Of a DNA stretch of 64,000 nt, positions 61,901 through 64,000 are shown in pieces. Positions within the stretch are counted from its first letter, which is position 1, and each line of letters begins with the position of its first letter. Source of the stretch: Flaccisagitta enflata. Its lineage: Eukaryota > Chaetognatha > Sagittoidea > Aphragmophora. A model generated the notes under the pieces. The model was not told the DNA's origin, made no database searches, and saw only the letters and a program-made list of their open reading frames with translations. The stretch spans positions 105,586,001 through 105,650,000 of the forward strand of contig OZ231126.1 in NCBI GenBank assembly GCA_965153355.1, read 5' to 3'. Both the position numbers and the translations under genes were made by a program.

Positions 61901-63700
61901 AGAATAAGCATCCAACAACTGTTCTCGCGCGTTTTCATTGTTCGTGATAATTCAATGAATTATAATCAAGAACTTACGCATGAGCTGGACAAATTGCGAG
62001 CACAGAACGAGTCAATCGAAGAGGTGGATGAAGCGAGTGTCTCTCTCATTGGGGATGACACTTACAATAGACTAACGCGCTACAACCAGCAGCCGCAGGA
62101 GACCAGCATCGTACATGACGAGTCATATATTGAAATGGAGACCTCGAACACTACAAATATGCATACTCATAAAGAATCACAATTAAACACTGGAGCAGAA
62201 CAGAGCTACGAAATTAATACCGCGTTTTGCACAGGATACAAGCAAGGAAGGAGTTTCATCACCACGGACAACCCAAAGCGTTCGACCGTAAGTGAATTCA
62301 TGCGAGTTATCTGGCATGAAAATGTCTCAACCATTGTCATGTTGACAGAGCTTATTGAAGCGGGCAAGATTATGAGCGACCAGTACTGGCCCAGCACTGT
62401 TGGAAGTTCAATAGAGTTTAACTCAATACAGGTAACGAACACCGAAGAGAAGCAATTTGGCGATTTTCTTCGCAGACACCTGACGCTCACTCGCAACAAT
62501 GCATCGAAACATGTTGTGATGTACAACTACATATCATGGACGGGGCATTTGCCTCGATGTGCAATAAAGCTATCCCCATTCCTGGCGATGGTCATGCGAG
62601 ATACACGGTTGGAAGCAAAAGCTCCGGTTCTAGTTCATGGCGGTGAAGGTTCAGAAAGAACCGCGATAGTTATCGCAGTTTGGAACTTGATTGACGAGGC
62701 ACGAATGGCCAATCAAATAGGCATAGTCTCAGCCGTTCTCCGATATTGTCGCGGTGAAGGAAACTTAGAGGTAACCGCAAATCAACTTGAATGCATCATC
62801 ACGACCGTATCCATCAGCTGCCTACCAATGCTTCAACCCCATCAAGTGGATCTATTCGATATGACAATCATCAACCCTTTATTCCTTATGGATTTGTCAC
62901 AAAGGTTGAATGCGATCACTGTAAGAGCTTCTTCCATTGAATGCGTGCCCATAGAGGAGAAACAAATGCAACGAAATCGCGACAAAGACGGACCATTCTA
63001 CAACAAAGACGCGATGGTCCATGTCGCCTCCTTCACACCTCCCGAAGGCAATACGTACATCAATGCGGCATTTGTTGATTCATTCCTGGTAAAAGACGGT
63101 ATGATAGCGACTCAAGCACCGCTAGCCAATACAATTGCGGATTTCTGGGCCGTCGTGTGGGATCAAAACGTCAAGCATATCATAATGTTAAATGAAGGTC
63201 CCACAACTGTCCAAGACGCGCCTGACTACTGGCCAGGAGGATCATCGATGGAGGCCGAGGTAGAAGCTACATACGGTTCCGTCAAGGTCGAATTGACAGC
63301 TTGCAGGCAAATGAGTCAGCCGATGATGGAACGAAAGTTTCAGATAACCAGGGATCAAACTGAATCCAAAACTGTCACGCACACGCAAATACAGTTTTGG
63401 CCAGAAAATCAGCTGCCAGCAGAAGTGGAGAATTTCCACGCAGCAGTAAAGGAAGCTTTGCATACCCAGAAGGAGGAATATCCTTATGGACGGATTCTAG
63501 TCCACTGCGCAAACGGCCGGACCAAAACGGGACTCTTTTTGGCCGTATTCAACATCCTTCAGCGCATCGACGAGGATGAAATGGTGCATATTCCATGGAG
63601 TATTCTCACCATTAGGGAAACCCATGGACAATTTGTTGAAAACGTGGAACAATTGAAATATTGCTACCAAATGGTACGAGAGCATCTCGACCCTAAGTAA
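58964..63700 (+). CDS. Receptor tyrosine-phosphatase homologue with two degenerate PTP domains
   Basis: 1,578 residues, one exon. Start chosen at ATG 58964, where a signal peptide begins (KKSILVLLKIFGLIVYVC); the open frame upstream is transposon sequence. Domains: C-type-lectin-like (about 30-150), F5/8-type-C/discoidin-like (about 196-350), cysteine-rich stretch, three sushi-like modules (about 515-724), EGF-like module (725-763, CX4C spacing with NPCFNGAC), a glycosylated membrane-proximal region, and a transmembrane helix (about 905-931) with RRN stop. Cytoplasmic: PTP domain 1 (about 1084-1288) has HGGEGSERT, so the catalytic Cys is Gly1226, and the WPD loop is WTG. PTP domain 2 (1308-1576) keeps Cys1515, but the phosphate-binding Arg is Lys1521 and WPD is WPE. 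It probably binds phosphotyrosine or regulates partners rather than dephosphorylating. Confidence 0.85.
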   Translation: MESKKSILVLLKIFGLIVYVCKSTQTRVSPKLIIPVTLMKQERNWRAAVSVCAEEFDANLVSDARSIANLLRIEILNKSSSVWTGIYRRGSRDPVWRSQGGKPINKMELPFSWCSATTISLRHSCVSWEKPDNCLKPRDCDTRIWFACEAVVLNFDRQDTFQEQYFISSGWKLVNRGAIRVKNRLQVPSFDQTSSMQELSEGYFRTMKHNGAFSATSSYSLDYAPENAFVGLKSVGKYWRALSRDQAPAIWFQNTSPIVINAFSMRPIPCLGGLRYNFFGSNDCYKSSASRVLFKGFVSKSEAKASSILTSSSIQHQKVDNQLKFSCYGFAFESNCTVVGVFSPIKFKKVACDTNCPSRFASFAAKSPTLSFDSIKDMEVSYYYFAEGVWKKTLGTAVSSNTFSTERFIDTIFARQISRQLNETDTRRCKDGSFKHTNICKTSRCVPFYYGLDCQEKVFCEGEEFFNCSSNSCIVNRCPRGYKPNTNDPLTCHRPDTGDVEYGQWRYLNGDPFMQTPCVLITCYLNKGQIDDNHLELEPGCSFGHTYYFNQRCSLRCAKGHNTTSGNRLSIQCANSGEFQYPECQQIVCRSEDLPPTLCRENTLGATCAFKCKEGFYGNDRHILCKSGEGSEGIWQETHQSQCHPINCSLSTALMKMKNRKVGTVNCFTQNKIPNSLCKLTCNKGYTLLAEKYIECEQTHTNSPNYTWNYQGVAEEEVCDTGFCKDEDECQSNPCFNGACQNICGSFICYCDRSRIGKYCQFDTPKLEVQYTNKTCDVMKECTIAAGRLAEVTKEVKVQKIIVSTHPYREIFREINTTGNVTSECLSTNGHDIIHIFLPNSLETIHMKGGVVQNGTCSGNIVGRNSDLWLIYTLVIQTENFTDLRVAAKISLPIQLPTTRNVTQTVIFICISISSFLIIIFLMSVVSFVIFKQRRNHATSPNRPTHHEPSEPIYIDYSVREAQSSASTSVPSSLPSEGPRISIQQLFSRVFIVRDNSMNYNQELTHELDKLRAQNESIEEVDEASVSLIGDDTYNRLTRYNQQPQETSIVHDESYIEMETSNTTNMHTHKESQLNTGAEQSYEINTAFCTGYKQGRSFITTDNPKRSTVSEFMRVIWHENVSTIVMLTELIEAGKIMSDQYWPSTVGSSIEFNSIQVTNTEEKQFGDFLRRHLTLTRNNASKHVVMYNYISWTGHLPRCAIKLSPFLAMVMRDTRLEAKAPVLVHGGEGSERTAIVIAVWNLIDEARMANQIGIVSAVLRYCRGEGNLEVTANQLECIITTVSISCLPMLQPHQVDLFDMTIINPLFLMDLSQRLNAITVRASSIECVPIEEKQMQRNRDKDGPFYNKDAMVHVASFTPPEGNTYINAAFVDSFLVKDGMIATQAPLANTIADFWAVVWDQNVKHIIMLNEGPTTVQDAPDYWPGGSSMEAEVEATYGSVKVELTACRQMSQPMMERKFQITRDQTESKTVTHTQIQFWPENQLPAEVENFHAAVKEALHTQKEEYPYGRILVHCANGRTKTGLFLAVFNILQRIDEDEMVHIPWSILTIRETHGQFVENVEQLKYCYQMVREHLDPK

Positions 63701-64000
63701 ACAAGGTTGATGAAGTTATATTCCGATTTTGACCTTTAATTAAATGAATAAGCATATTTTTTCCTTTGTTGGTGAATGGCGATGATTCCCGATTTGACAC
63801 ATTTACGGAACATTCTAAGATTTACTATTTCTCTTTTGTTTGCGTACGATGTGCATGCTTTTGGAAGGGTATGATTTTCTAATCAAATATTGCAGTTTAG
63901 GCATGCCTTTAAAACGGTTGGTTGTAAACTGAAATTTTTAGCCACATCGAGTTATTGGCAACATCGAGTTATTTCTCGATGTGGTCTATAACATAGCCTT
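63701..64000. other. 3' flank of the receptor gene
   Basis: A/T-rich, with TTAATTAAATGAATAAG close after the stop as a candidate poly(A) region. Near 63,940-63,982 a short inverted CACATCGAGTTATT / AACTCGATGTGG-like pair is seen. No gene. Confidence 0.4.

Overview
The window is eukaryotic and almost certainly from an invertebrate animal. Genes are split by GT-AG introns, microsatellites and short DNA-transposon relics are very dense, and the recognisable host genes are animal-type: mitochondrial ETHE1, GLRX3/PICOT, and a receptor tyrosine-phosphatase homologue with lectin, sushi and EGF modules. The phylum cannot be fixed from the sequence alone.

Positions 1 to about 36,600 look like one large integrated Polinton/Maverick-type viral element that runs off the left edge. 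The support is: a DNA polymerase B of the protein-primed Polinton type (27,526-36,606, plus strand, about 13 exons, with exonuclease and palm motifs in the right order); an FtsK/HerA-type packaging ATPase (20,517-16,083, minus) whose P-loop is split by an intron; two fragments of a retroviral-type integrase (8,303-7,935 and 6,581-6,231, minus); a possible capsid-protein start at the left edge; and several large unrecognised proteins. One of these is an 877-residue, six-exon reading frame with perfectly phased splices. The element is decaying. It has in-frame stops (several consistent with CGA to TGA), frameshifts, a 495-bp transposon inserted in the polymerase exon that carries catalytic motif C, a LINE fragment in a polymerase intron, nested short transposons where the integrase core should be, and simple repeats expanded inside coding sequence.

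Positions 36,600-52,200 are host sequence. They hold a small coiled-coil ORF, ETHE1 (four exons, minus), GLRX3 (four exons, minus) and a two-exon mucin-like type I membrane protein (minus). Positions 52,200-58,900 are repeats only. The right end, 58,964-63,700 (plus), is one uninterrupted 1,578-codon receptor. Both of its cytoplasmic phosphatase-like domains have lost key catalytic residues.

Three dispersed non-autonomous repeat families are named here for convenience. M1 ends in a GTCGCGTGCACGCGAC palindrome next to CCGT/GGAC tandem repeats. M2 has inverted GGGCAGCGGCCCC arms around a variable array of about 20-bp repeats. M3 is pogo/Tigger-like, starts CAGT...CCCCGC, and is flanked by TA. 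Splice sites were assigned by eye from GT/AG signals, reading-frame phase and protein continuity. No search was run.
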